Of a stretch of 64,000 nt of DNA, positions 19,362 to 28,289 are shown one piece after another; position 1 is the stretch's first letter; each line of letters starts with the position of its first letter. The translations under genes were made by a program, and so were the position numbers. Source of the stretch: Pseudoips prasinana (lineage: Eukaryota > Arthropoda > Insecta > Lepidoptera > Nolidae); NCBI GenBank assembly GCA_951640165.1, contig OX621258.1, positions 3,309,501-3,373,500 on the forward strand. Reading direction: 5' to 3'. The notes under the pieces were generated by a model. That model made no database searches and had not been told where the DNA came from. It was given only the letters and a program-made list of their open reading frames with translations.

Positions 19362-20074
19362 TTAATGAATAAACCATTACCATTTTTATGTGACTTAATG
19401 TACAAGCCCTGACCTAACTTTAAAGACTCCATAGCCTTATTATGTCGTTGTGTTTCTCGCAAATTTTGCTGACCTGCTTTGTAATCGTTAACAGTTTTTG
19501 CAATACCAGCCGCACCACCAGCTAAAGTTCCTAAAGCTGATAAACCCGCAAAAATTGGGATTAAAGGTAGAATACCTCCAGTCTTTGGTAAGGGTATCAC
19601 TCGCGGCACTCGAATTTTCTGAATGCATGGGATTATTTTTTTTGCTGCTGAGTAAGCAGCGTTAATTAAAGCTTTACTGTCCTTTGGATTCAGTTTCTTT
19701 ATTTTTGCTTTTATTTTTGACACGAAACTTTTAAACGTTTTAATGCCAGAACCAGATTTCAGTTTGGCTTTCATAACTTTGCTCACTAACCATGAACTAA
19801 GTTTTTCACCTTTCCCAGCATCGCTCGATTTAAGTCTTTGTTTAGCCATATTTAGTAGTTGCAAATCAGCTTTGTGGCGATTGGGTAAGTCTGTATGGTC
19901 TGCATATGCAATGTCGTGATGCATACAAGCTTCGTCTAGCTTATTTACACCTCGGTCACCTCGTAATAAACGTTTCTGCAATTTAGTTCCGGGACCGCAA
20001 TAATTGTAGCCGGGTAAATGAAGTTCGAACGGTAGATTATTAATTAAGGTATTAACAAGTTCACCTCCTTGCAT
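19346..20074 (-). CDS. PLA2-domain minor capsid protein
   Basis: This 242-aa protein is probably packaged and releases the particle from membranes. Near the N-terminus it has a group XII/parvovirus-like phospholipase A2 core: the calcium loop YCGPG (res 25-29), catalytic HD in ACMHHDIAY (His53, Asp54), and a further Asp at 70. A Lys-rich region follows, then a Gly/Ala-rich hydrophobic segment at about res 165-195 that could insert in membranes, then two GLYIK/GLFIK repeats at the C-terminus. PLA2 proteins of this layout are known from adintoviruses and the PLA2 motif from parvovirus VP1. It ends on the candidate frameshift site, so a PLA2-protease fusion is a possible second product. Confidence 0.88.
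   Translation of the reverse strand: MQGGELVNTLINNLPFELHLPGYNYCGPGTKLQKRLLRGDRGVNKLDEACMHHDIAYADHTDLPNRHKADLQLLNMAKQRLKSSDAGKGEKLSSWLVSKVMKAKLKSGSGIKTFKSFVSKIKAKIKKLNPKDSKALINAAYSAAKKIIPCIQKIRVPRVIPLPKTGGILPLIPIFAGLSALGTLAGGAAGIAKTVNDYKAGQQNLRETQRHNKAMESLKLGQGLYIKSHKNGNGLFIKSSKN
19349..19355 (-). promoter_or_regulatory. Candidate -1 ribosomal frameshift site
   Basis: The minus strand reads A_AAA_AAC in the frame of the PLA2 gene, directly followed by its TGA stop (19346-19348). This is a canonical X_XXY_YYZ heptamer of the kind used by several retroviral gag-pro junctions. A -1 slip continues into the protease frame without a stop. I could not find a strong downstream stem or pseudoknot by eye; only a 5-bp pairing (TCCTC with GAGGA) is apparent. 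Confidence 0.65.
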
Positions 20075-20127
20075 TGTCTAATGTGTAATGAGAGAAATGA
20101 TGCAAAAGTAATCGTTATATAATTATT

Positions 20128-21063
20128 TTAATCCACTATTGCAGTTTTCTCGATCCAACTATTTTCTTCGTTGTTTAGACCCAACCATTTCACAAACATT
20201 TTTGATCCTTTTCTTTTTAAAACCCTTTCTATCAAATAAATACCAGGATAGTAAGATTTCTGAAGTTCTTGCTCGTAAAATGTTCCCATTATGGCTTGCT
20301 TTCGCTGATCTTGTATATGATATGTTACTGGTATGGTATGATTAATTTTTTTTATAGTAAATATTTCAGTTGACCAATTAGGTGTATAACCTTTTTCAAA
20401 ATGGTGTTTGTATTTACTGATACGAACAAAGTCACCTACTTTGAACTTAGGTTTTCTACGGACGGTTACATGATTTAAGGCTTTTTTAATATTTTCTTTT
20501 ATAACAGACTCGCAAGATTTATTTACTTCAATTGGTTTAAATTTAATGGTACGATGTTTTGTGTTGTTATATATCTTTAACGTAACCTCTAACGGTATAC
20601 CTAACCACATATAGTTTCCGTTCAGACTAAAATATTTATATATTTTATTTTTAAGAGTTTTAATCAGTCGCTCTACGATCGAAGCTTTTTTAGTAGAAAA
20701 CGTTGAGTAATGGTTAACATTGTAAGTCTTCATAAGCGTTTGAAATGAGTTGTTATAAAATTCTGTTCCCATATCAGTTTGTAAATTAACCGGTTTGCGA
20801 TTGCTGTTAATCAGTATTCGTTTAAATGCATGAGTAACATCAAGTTTATTTTTTGATTTTAATGGCTCTGCCCAAGCGTACTTTGAGAAGCAGTCAATCA
20901 CCACTAAAATGTAATTATGACCTTTATTATATTTTCTTAGATTTTGCATGTCCATCAGATCAGCTTGCCACAAGTCATCGATCCCCTTTAGAATGACAGG
21001 ACGTCTAACGAAATTTCTTCGTGCTGCTTTATGTATTTCATTAACAATTTGCTGTTTTGCCAT
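20128..21063 (-). CDS. Retrovirus-type integrase with C-terminal chromodomain
   Basis: Inserts the element and makes the 6-bp duplication. In 311 aa the rve core has Asp35 (WQADLMD), Asp97 (LQTDMGTEF) and Glu131 (ASIVERLIKTLKNK), with 33 residues between the last two. It is followed by a KFKVGDFVRISKYK segment like the integrase SH3-type domain. A chromodomain-like end (about res 272-311) has YLIERVLKRK, FVKWLG and NSWI. The start ATG shares one base with the upstream stop (TAATG at 21061-21065), which suggests coupled translation. A zinc-binding HHCC domain is not obvious at the N-terminus. Confidence 0.95.
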   Translation of the reverse strand: MAKQQIVNEIHKAARRNFVRRPVILKGIDDLWQADLMDMQNLRKYNKGHNYILVVIDCFSKYAWAEPLKSKNKLDVTHAFKRILINSNRKPVNLQTDMGTEFYNNSFQTLMKTYNVNHYSTFSTKKASIVERLIKTLKNKIYKYFSLNGNYMWLGIPLEVTLKIYNNTKHRTIKFKPIEVNKSCESVIKENIKKALNHVTVRRKPKFKVGDFVRISKYKHHFEKGYTPNWSTEIFTIKKINHTIPVTYHIQDQRKQAIMGTFYEQELQKSYYPGIYLIERVLKRKGSKMFVKWLGLNNEENSWIEKTAIVD

Positions 21064-21497
21064 TACGGAGTTTTTTGTAGTAATTTATCTACCTCTGCTT
21101 GGGTATAAAACTTATCTTCCAAATGAGTTGAAATCTCAGGTATCTTTGCTTTTAAAGTAGCCTGAACTGTGTCCTTTGTGTCTTTTATGATTTGAGAGCG
21201 CAATGAACCAATCATGTTATTAAATTCTTTTAACATATTAGCATTCAATCGATCTACGTAATCCTTGTTCACGGTCAGGTTATTTAATTCTTTTAACATG
21301 TTAGCATTCAATCGATCTACATAATCCTTGTTCACAGCATCGCCTGCTTCTACTGGAGATCGGACTCCTCTTAATCTTGATGTTTTTAAATCAAAATCTC
21401 CGTTTTCTAATTTTAACAATGCGTTCTCATTAAACTCAAATAACTCTGATAAACGCATTCTTTTGTGAATGTAGTGTCCGAATTTGTCTACGTTCAT
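21063..21497 (-). CDS. Coiled-coil, fibre-like protein with a duplicated 21-residue unit
   Basis: 144 aa. A segment with GDFDLKTSRLRGVRSP.EAGDAVNKDYVD resembles the 'DAVNK-YVD' collar seen in many trimeric phage tail-fibre proteins. It is followed by two adjacent near-identical copies of a 21-residue unit (VNKDYVDRLNANMLKE...), that is three heptads each, and then more coiled coil. By analogy this is a trimeric spike or fibre attached to the capsid; homology is not proven. The duplication is visible in DNA as a 63-bp tandem repeat (about 21220-21345). It ends in a TAATG overlap with integrase. Confidence 0.72.
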   Translation of the reverse strand: MNVDKFGHYIHKRMRLSELFEFNENALLKLENGDFDLKTSRLRGVRSPVEAGDAVNKDYVDRLNANMLKELNNLTVNKDYVDRLNANMLKEFNNMIGSLRSQIIKDTKDTVQATLKAKIPEISTHLEDKFYTQAEVDKLLQKTP

Positions 21498-21553
21498 ATT
21501 TAAGGTGTATTGTATCGAGAAGCTGATAATAAAATAAACACATTTTAAAATAT

Positions 21554-22456
21554 TTATTTATTTATAACTTTACTTTCACGCAATTCTTCAATGATAGATA
21601 TAATTTCATTATCTAATCCTGTGTTACCAGCATCTCGAGATGCAATTAGTAATTTTAACCTATCTACCAATTCATTTGGATCGTCCCAATAAACAAAATC
21701 AACATTTTTCTTCCACATTTTTGTAAAGGGTAGTCCTTTTCCTTTCGTTTGGTGGTCCTGAATTGTACTTCGTAGTTGGAATAGAGGCTTAATAATTTGC
21801 AAATATTTTTGTCCTTTATTACTTTTGATTGGTTTACTGGGCTCATAGTCCCGTCGATGTGCGTTTGTGTCAAGTAGCATCGACTTATAATGTTTCATAT
21901 CACTCTCTGTAACCAAGCTTAAATCGACATTCTTTTTCAACAGCAACTGTTTTAAACCAGGCGTATTTCGGTATTTGCGTCCAGCTACGATGATATACTC
22001 ATCACTGATCGTTATACGAGCAGAACCTAACATCAATTTTCCGCCCTCTTTTCTGACACCAAACGGAATATCGGTCAGAGCTTCTGAGGACAGTGACCAG
22101 GATGATGAATCAATACCTTGGTTGTTTTCAACTAATGATTTGTACGAAGAGTCACTTTCGATATCAGATTCATATTCGTCTTCATTGTCGTTATTATCAT
22201 TGGTTCCTTTACTAATTGTGGGTTCTTTTTGCAAAGTTTTATCGATAAACGGAACTTCGGTTTCTTCATTTTCTATATTATGCGGAACACAAGCCTGCTT
22301 ACTGACATTAGCAATTTGGTTGAGTGGTTCTGTTACCGGCTTGAAAACTGATTCCAGTACTTGCTGATTGTTAAGCTCAGCATCTCTCATCTTTCGCACC
22401 TTCTTCTTAACAGCATCTGCAGCCTCAACAATTTGTCTTTTCAGTGATTTTTCCAT
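21554..22456 (-). CDS. 300-aa Polinton protein with conserved C-terminal domain
   Basis: The N-terminus is Lys-rich and helical. The middle is acidic and low in complexity (many D, E, N and S), and the last ~170 residues look folded: DIPFGVRKEGGKLMLG, YRNTPGLKQLLL, GKGLPFTKMW and FVYWDDPNELVDRLKLL. I associate this C-terminal part with proteins found in other insect Polintons but cannot give a function. It sits directly downstream of the ATPase, 83 bases apart. AATAAATAAATA overlaps its TAA, so an mRNA may end here. Confidence 0.78.
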   Translation of the reverse strand: MEKSLKRQIVEAADAVKKKVRKMRDAELNNQQVLESVFKPVTEPLNQIANVSKQACVPHNIENEETEVPFIDKTLQKEPTISKGTNDNNDNEDEYESDIESDSSYKSLVENNQGIDSSSWSLSSEALTDIPFGVRKEGGKLMLGSARITISDEYIIVAGRKYRNTPGLKQLLLKKNVDLSLVTESDMKHYKSMLLDTNAHRRDYEPSKPIKSNKGQKYLQIIKPLFQLRSTIQDHQTKGKGLPFTKMWKKNVDFVYWDDPNELVDRLKLLIASRDAGNTGLDNEIISIIEELRESKVINK

Positions 22457-22539
22457 AGTAACAAAAAGTTCGTGATTGATTAAGCGATGTCTGAAGAATA
22501 ATAATATCGCGAGGGTAACACTCTTAAATATAAATATTT

Positions 22540-23226
22540 TTAATCAAAGACAACAAAAGTGTCAAATTTATTTCTATAACATCCTTTATTTTTGGAGCAA
22601 TCCTTATTAATCACTACATAATTGAAAGGTTCACTCCATATTTTCGAACACATTTCACGAAATTCAATCCATGTCATATCAGTGTTGACATGTTCTTCAT
22701 AAATATGCCGTAAATTAATTTCATCTTGTTTAAAAAGTATGATTAAGTTCGCATTATCTCTTACTAACTGCTTGGGGATTTTACTATATGTTTGGTTCAG
22801 ATAAAAACAATCTATGCATTTGTGTCTTCCCATTGCAAAATAATCACGCATGTTATTTTGATTTTCACAAGCAACATCATCAAAAATAATCACGGAGTTG
22901 GGTTTTGCGTCCTGAACGCTTAGTACTTCCTCATTTCCCTGATATTTCTGGAGGGAAATACCGGGAACCCGTTGCAAAACTCTTTCTAAGAAAATGTACT
23001 TAGGTTGGTGCAGAGTTTTTGAATAAACATAAACATTTTCAAATCTTAATCCATTTTCGTGTATAAGAAGGCCAATTAATAAATTGGTTTTTCCACAATT
23101 AGATGGACCACAAATGATACATCGTACTGAGTTAGGTAATAATTCCCCATGACGAAAACTAGTCTTACAAATATCATCGCAGACTGTATCAACATGCAGC
23201 GATTGCGGTTGTTTTACAAATTTCAT
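22540..23226 (-). CDS. Genome-packaging ATPase, FtsK/HerA type
   Basis: 228 aa, expected to pump the DNA into the capsid. Walker A is CGPSNCGKT (res 39-47) and Walker B is SVIIFDD (res 111-117). A later YLNQTYSKIPKQLVRDNANLII stretch supplies the sensor/arginine-type region usual in Polinton ATPases. It is the first minus-strand gene from the right end, about 120 bases inside the terminal repeat, so its promoter must lie there or in the repeat. The frame is intact. Confidence 0.93.
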   Translation of the reverse strand: MKFVKQPQSLHVDTVCDDICKTSFRHGELLPNSVRCIICGPSNCGKTNLLIGLLIHENGLRFENVYVYSKTLHQPKYIFLERVLQRVPGISLQKYQGNEEVLSVQDAKPNSVIIFDDVACENQNNMRDYFAMGRHKCIDCFYLNQTYSKIPKQLVRDNANLIILFKQDEINLRHIYEEHVNTDMTWIEFREMCSKIWSEPFNYVVINKDCSKNKGCYRNKFDTFVVFD

Positions 23227-23344
23227 GATTACTGTTGGAAATGAACCGATTAAAAATGAGTGAATGTATATAGTACGTTAACATTTATAAACTTACCACA
23301 ACCTCTTTTGCGTTACTGGTCATTGATCGAGTGGATTGTTCATT

Positions 23345-23624
23345 ACTAAGCATTCTGTACCACCCTTCAGAGCGATAGCAAACTCGCATGATCATTGGTT
23401 GTATACAGTTATACACTAGAGAGTAAGTAAACGGAGAGTTGATGGATGATCATCGTTGCTCATCAAGTACGCAGCAAAATGTACTGTCTCGGTCGAGTTT
23501 ATCGGTCGAGTGGAAAGGCGAGTCGATTATCAATTATTGGGCATTCTATACCACTATCGGCAGCGAGGCGCACTCGCCGAGCAACTTGCCGATAGTGGTA
23601 TAGAATGCCCAATAATATACTACT
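23345..23624 (-). repeat. Polinton right terminal inverted repeat
   Basis: Reverse complement of the left end for about 105 bases with very few differences. It then matches the left copy's inner landmarks (23415-23470) without the CTCGACCGA expansions. Confidence 0.9.
23533..23616. repeat. Terminal hairpin in right TIR
   Basis: 30-bp perfect stem (23533-23562 with 23587-23616) and a 24-nt loop that is the exact reverse complement of the left loop. The two ends are therefore in the same orientation relative to the termini. Confidence 0.95.
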
Positions 23625-23630
23625 TACAAG
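23625..23630 (+). repeat. Polinton target-site duplication, right
   Basis: TACAAG, identical to 8455-8460. Confidence 0.92.
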
Positions 23631-23771
23631 GTGAACCGACGATCTTATGCGGGCGCGGGAAGCCGCTGGATGCGGGCAGCGCAGGACCGGCTATTGTGGA
23701 GATCCTTGGGAGAGGCCGTTGTCCAGCAGTGTACGTCTTTCAGCTGATATGATGATGATGATACAATCTAT
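23631..23771 (+). mobile_element. LINE 3' end split by the Polinton, plus its target duplication
   Basis: Continues the LINE whose first bases are at 8453-8460. It has the words 'gctggatgcgggcagcgcaggaccgg' and 'tgtccagcagtgtacgtc' and ends in (TGATGATG), then ATACAATCTAT (23761-23771), which equals 8442-8452. Same family as 46375-46590, 55565-55820 and 61760-62090. Confidence 0.85.
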
Positions 23772-24089
23772 CGCAGTGTAACCACAATTATTCAATAATC
23801 GTTTAATAATAACCTATCCTTGTCAATTCTATCAGTAATGGGGGCATAAAATAACCTGAGCTCTTAAAATTGTCTGACAATATTTTGATAGTAATAATGA
23901 ACACGATATTTAACTAACTTTAACCCAATCTTTTAAATGGAAGATCCTGATATAATTTGAAAGATAATAGCTTAATTCGGGCGGATAATTTCTGTGTTGT
24001 TATTTTATTCTTTGACTATAAATAGCTGTTGCTGAACTTTAGACTTTTGCGGGTAGGTCCACATTTTGCTTTACAAATAACATTCTGTA

Positions 24090-24571
24090 TACAGGGTGTT
24101 TGGAAGGGAGCTGTACATACGCCTAGGGTAGAAACTAGGGATAGTCTGCTACCTACCCCCGCCCATTATATTGACCTTGGCCTCAAGGTTTTTTTTTAAT
24201 TTATTTTTATTTTTTATTTGACTTTTTTGTGATTTTTTGACTAAAACTACCTGTAGCTCTAAATCTATCCATGGGACCGGTCGGCTAATGGTCTTGTTTT
24301 AATCGTTAGAGTCTTAGGGTCCTGCAAAAAATTATTTTACACCAGAAAATTGTGGAGAAGAAAAGTTATGGGGCCTGAAGTACCATAGTAAGGTAAAGAA
24401 ATAATTTTAAGGGCAACTTTCTATGGGGTTTAAAAAAAACTAACAGGGTTGGAGTTCTTCTGATTTTTTTAAAACATCCTCAGTCCATGCCCTTTCTAAC
24501 GATATGCTAAAAGTGTAATTATCACTTTTAGTTTTAAAGTTATTAATTAATTTCCGCAACTAGGGCACTTT
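24090..24571 (+). repeat. Left long inverted repeat of the mariner-type element
   Basis: Matches the reverse complement of 26294-26774 down to TTCCGCAACTNGGGCACTT. Only scattered single differences (for example 'gctctaaat' against 'gctcaaaat') were noticed. Confidence 0.9.
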
Positions 24572-24899
24572 TACCACCACGAGTCGACATTTGTAAGACA
24601 AATGTAATTTCCAGAATTTAAACCAGTTTGGCCTACAGTTGGCAAATTTGTTGTCTCACTCTTACACGAGAGCAACATGTAAGAGACAAAACATGTCATG
24701 TCATGTCTCTTTCGCTCTTGGGTCGACGGGGCCGGGCAGGTAACTCGTTGGGGTCTTTGTTAGTCAGTCGAGATTTACCCATCTTAGCTAACTTACGTAC
24801 TTGCCGTTACGACGCTCCACTGTTTTCGTTAATTTTGTTGAGTTTGTTATTACTTCGTTTTTGTTAAGTTTTGTTATTTGTTACCTTGTTGTTGGCAAA

Positions 24900-26164
24900 A
24901 TGGCTGGATTTACCAGTGAAGAGTACACCGACATGCTGGTGGTGTATGGAATGGCTGATTGCAATGGGCGCGAGGCACGGAGGATTTATCAAGAACGGTA
25001 TCCTAGCCGGCGAGTGCCTAACCACCAAACGTTTGGCTCAACTTATCGGCGTCTGCGAGAAACCGGAAATTTAAATTTCCGGGAACCAGCCGTGAACAGA
25101 TTTCAACCAAATTTGGCTGCGGAAGAACGCATATTGGCTGAATTTGAGGAAGATCCGACCAGAAGCGTAAGAACCGTAGCCCGGACGCTTGGTTTAAGCG
25201 TGTGGAAAGTCTGGTCGGTTCTTCGCGAAAATGGACGTCATCCTTTCCACTACACCCCTGTTCAAGGTAATTTTTTACATAAAGTTTTTGTTTTTAGCTC
25301 TTATGTAATGAACTAGCATGTGAATTTCATAGGCAATTTTTAAATTAACATGAGCATGTGTGTGAGAGAGAGAGAAATGGAAAGACAGAGATAGCAATCA
25401 ATGTTACATAGCTACTAATTCATAAGGAAACCGCTAACGTTGATATTTTTATTGTTTTAGGCTTAGAGGATAACGACTATGCAAGAAGGGTGGAGTTTTG
25501 CCGCCACTTGCTCCATACGGACGTGGAAGATATTAATTTTTTACGGAGTATTCTCTGGACTGACGAGTCCAAGTTTGACAAGGAAGGAATTGTAAATTAC
25601 CACAATCTCCATCACTGGGCACCCAGAGATCAAAACCCGAGAGTCAAGAGGCACAGAGGTTTTCAACGAAGGTTCTCCGTGAACGTATGGGCAGGCGTCA
25701 TCGGTAATCGGTTGATAGGGCCGCACTTTTTGCCAGACAACCTAAACGGGCAAAACTACTTAGATTTCCTCGAAAACGATTTGCCTGATTTAGCGGAAGA
25801 AGTGTTTGACGAAGATCGGCCCATAGTCTTCCAGCACGACGGCTGTCCTGCTCATTGGAGCCTAGCAGTGAGGGAGCTTCTGGACAACTGCTTTCCTAAT
25901 TCTTGGATTGGTCGGGGTGGGCCAATTCCCTGGCCCCCAAGGTCGCCTGACCTTACCCCACTCGACTTCTACGTCTGGGGAAGGGCGAAAGAGTTGGTGT
26001 ACGCAGAAGAAGTACCAACAAGGGAGGTTCTAATTAACAGGATCCACGCCGCATTCGATACAATGCGCGAGGAACTGCTGCTTAGAACGGTGACCGTGGA
26101 GATGAGGAAGAGGTGCCGAGCATGTTTACAGGTCAATGGTCATCAATTTGAACAAAATTTGTAA
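24900..26164 (+). CDS. DDD transposase with one intron
   Basis: Exon 1 is 24900-25266 and exon 2 is 25461-26164; the 194-bp intron has donor G/GTAATT and acceptor TTGTTTTAG, and the frame is kept (356 aa). The N-terminus (MAGFTSEEYTDML...NCNGREARRIYQERYPSRR-like) is the helix-turn-helix type that I associate with the DUF4817 region of many insect transposon proteins. A second HTH follows (SVRTVARTLGLSVWKVW). Catalytic residues are ILWTDES (D1), FQHDGCPAHW (D2) and SPDLTPLDFYVWG (D3), with 41 residues between D2 and D3. No stop or frameshift was seen. It cuts and reinserts the element at TA sites. Confidence 0.92.
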
Positions 26165-26293
26165 TTAATTAAAATTAGTAATTAATTAAAATTTGTAATT
26201 TAATGACATTAGTCATTACCAAATTTTTTGTTTCATTTGCCATCCTTTTACGATCGAACACATTTAATTTTCATTCGTTGAAATTTTTGCTTG

Positions 26294-26774
26294 AAGTGCC
26301 CCAGTTGCGGAAATTAATTAATAACTTTAAAACTAAAAGTGATAATTACACTTTTAGCATATCGTTAGAAAGGGCATGGACTGAGGATGTTTTAAAAAAA
26401 TCAGAAGAACTCCAACCCTGTTAGTTTTTTTTAAACCCCATAGAAAGTTGCCCTTAAAATTATTTCTTTACCTTACTATGGTACTTCAGGCCCCATAACT
26501 TTTCTTCTCCACAATTTTCTGGTGTAAAATAATTTTTTGCAGGACCCTAAGACTCTAACGATTAAAACAAGACCATTAGCCGACCGGTCCCATGGATAGA
26601 TTTTGAGCTACAGGTAGTTTTAGTCAAAAAATCACAAAAAAGTCAAATAAAAAATAAAAATAAATTAAAAAAAAACCTTGAGGCCAAGGTCAATATAATG
26701 GGCGGGGGTAGGTAGCAGACTATCCCTAGTTTCTACCCTAGGCGTATGTACAGCTCCCTTCCAAACACCCTGTA
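26294..26774 (-). repeat. Right long inverted repeat of the mariner-type element
   Basis: Reverse complement of 24090-24571. Confidence 0.9.
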
Positions 26775-26804
26775 TATACATAACAAACGTATTACAAAAT
26801 CTTT

Positions 26805-27050
26805 TCCGTGTGGTCACGGCGACAAATATTAGTATCAGAATATCATCACCCCACATGATCCCGTGGGGGGCGTAGAAGTCGACCCGAGGGAATATCTACT
26901 AGAGGACGGGAAGCAGCTTCCTTCTGAGTACTATGACCATCTTACTGCGATCGCGAAACCGTCTGCCAAGCGTGGCGATTATGGCATATCCCCCAAGATG
27001 ATTCTTGAGGGAGAATTTTCCAGCAGTTGACTTATTCCAACTGATGATGA
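26805..27050 (+). repeat. GATGAT-tailed interspersed repeat
   Basis: Near-complete copy of the 6110-6366 family, ending in GATGATGATG. 27051-27734 downstream holds no recognisable gene or repeat. Confidence 0.75.
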
Positions 27051-27734
27051 TGAAAAGGAAGAACTGACTGACTGATCGATCAAAGCACAACTGAACCCGC
27101 TGAGTCTAGAAACATAATAATTTTCACAAATATTTCTTAAGTGACGTAATATGTGTAATCTGAAATTCAATCCCTAAGGTCGTGAAAACGGGAAGCAAAG
27201 TTTGTATGCAATAACGTGTTTTCTTGGTCTAATCAAATTCTGACAAAAAAAGAATTGCTAAACCATAGATAATACATAATAAGTTCGTTTTAACGTTAGA
27301 TGTCTGATTTCGACTACCACGCAGATGAGGTCTACTAGAACTATAATTTGATAGAGTAAAAGATCTTATCGATATGATATAATCGTTCACATAGAGCTGC
27401 GAGCACTTAAGTCGGCCATATTTCTAAAAACAAAGCAGATGGAGGGCATTTATATCCTCCGGTGTTACCAATGGGACTCGAAATTAATTTAAATGCATCG
27501 TTCGTAGCTTATTTCGTAGCATTTAATTTAATTTTTACTTGACTGAATAGTTTGCGTAACCCTGTAACTTCTAAACTAAGAGAATGATAAAACTAAAAAA
27601 AATATATGATGTACATTACCATGTAAACTAATAACGAAAATTGGTTTGAACGAGATTTAGTAAGTAGTTTATTTTTAATGCGTCATAAATCGATAACCGC
27701 AATTTACCTTTCATTTAATCAATTGAAATACTTG

Positions 27735-27790
27735 CTGCTGCGGAACCCTTCATGGACGAGTCCGACTCGCACTGGGCTGGTTTTTTAAAT
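27735..27790 (-). repeat. Scrap of the CCGGCC-family repeat
   Basis: Only the end with 'gcggaacccttcatggacgagtccgactcgcac' remains. Confidence 0.6.
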
Positions 27791-27951
27791 ACTAAGTTTG
27801 CTATTAGAAATACTTATTATTTTATAGGTATAAGCAGTAGATGACTACAATAAACGCGTTGTTAATCAGTTGTCAGGTTGCCAAAGTCCAGGCTCTGCTT
27901 AGTAGGGAATCAAATGGAAGAGTGTTAGTTTTCCCAAGATACTTATATTTA

Positions 27952-28180
27952 CTTATCGTATGGGCAGTGGTTACCCTAGTGTCAGAGTTGTTAAAGCCGC
28001 CCAGTAGGCCTCTGACATGGCTTAACGACTTTTGTCTAATGGGTACAACCGGGACCGACAGCTTAACGTGCCCTCCAAAGCACGGAGGAACTCAAAAATT
28101 AAACCACTTGGTGGTCACCCATCTATGGACTGACCGCGAGCTTAGTTGCTTGACCTCGCTGATCACTTACGGACCGATGA
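27952..28180 (-). repeat. 5S-rRNA-like SINE
   Basis: Minus strand carries the 5S-type internal promoter core in altered form, followed by 'cgttaagctgtcggtcccggttgta' and the family end near 'actgcccatacgataagta'. It is compared with the clearest copy in the entry at 34785-35050. Confidence 0.65.
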
Positions 28181-28289
28181 GAGTAGTTTCAAAAGCCTGT
28201 CAGTGTTCTATATTAATAATTCTCATTAAACTTCTTATTGATTTTGTTAATTCACATTTACATGATTTGTTGGCAGCATAACGTGAAAT

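Larger units (their letters stand above)
8461..23624. mobile_element. Complete Polinton/Maverick (adintovirus-like) element
   Basis: The element runs from AGTAGTATATTATTGGGC to its reverse complement, is 15,164 bp long, and is flanked by direct copies of TACAAG (8455-8460 and 23625-23630). A 6-bp duplication, 15-20 kb size, long terminal inverted repeats and a 5' AG start are known Polinton hallmarks. It encodes the defining set: protein-primed PolB, retrovirus-like integrase, FtsK/HerA-type packaging ATPase, adenain-like protease, and predicted major and minor capsid proteins. It also has a PLA2 gene of the kind described in adintoviruses. All these frames are open. It is therefore a candidate for recent transposition or virion production, though the sequence alone cannot show either. 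Confidence 0.96.
24090..26774 (+). mobile_element. Intact mariner-type (DD41D) transposon
   Basis: TACAGGGTGTTTGGAAGGGA at 24090 is mirrored by ...TTCCAAACACCCTGTA ending 26774, with TA on both outer sides (24088-24089 and 26775-26776). The inverted repeats are unusually long (about 480 bp: 24090-24571 and 26294-26774) and nearly identical. A spliced transposase lies between them. TA duplication and catalytic motifs place it in the IS630-Tc1-mariner superfamily. Near-identical ends and an open transposase suggest recent activity. Confidence 0.93.

Noticed and set aside
21975..22367. 130-codon plus-strand frame
   Set aside because: Antisense of the acidic part of the 300-aa gene; Ser/Leu-rich composition is the expected reflection.
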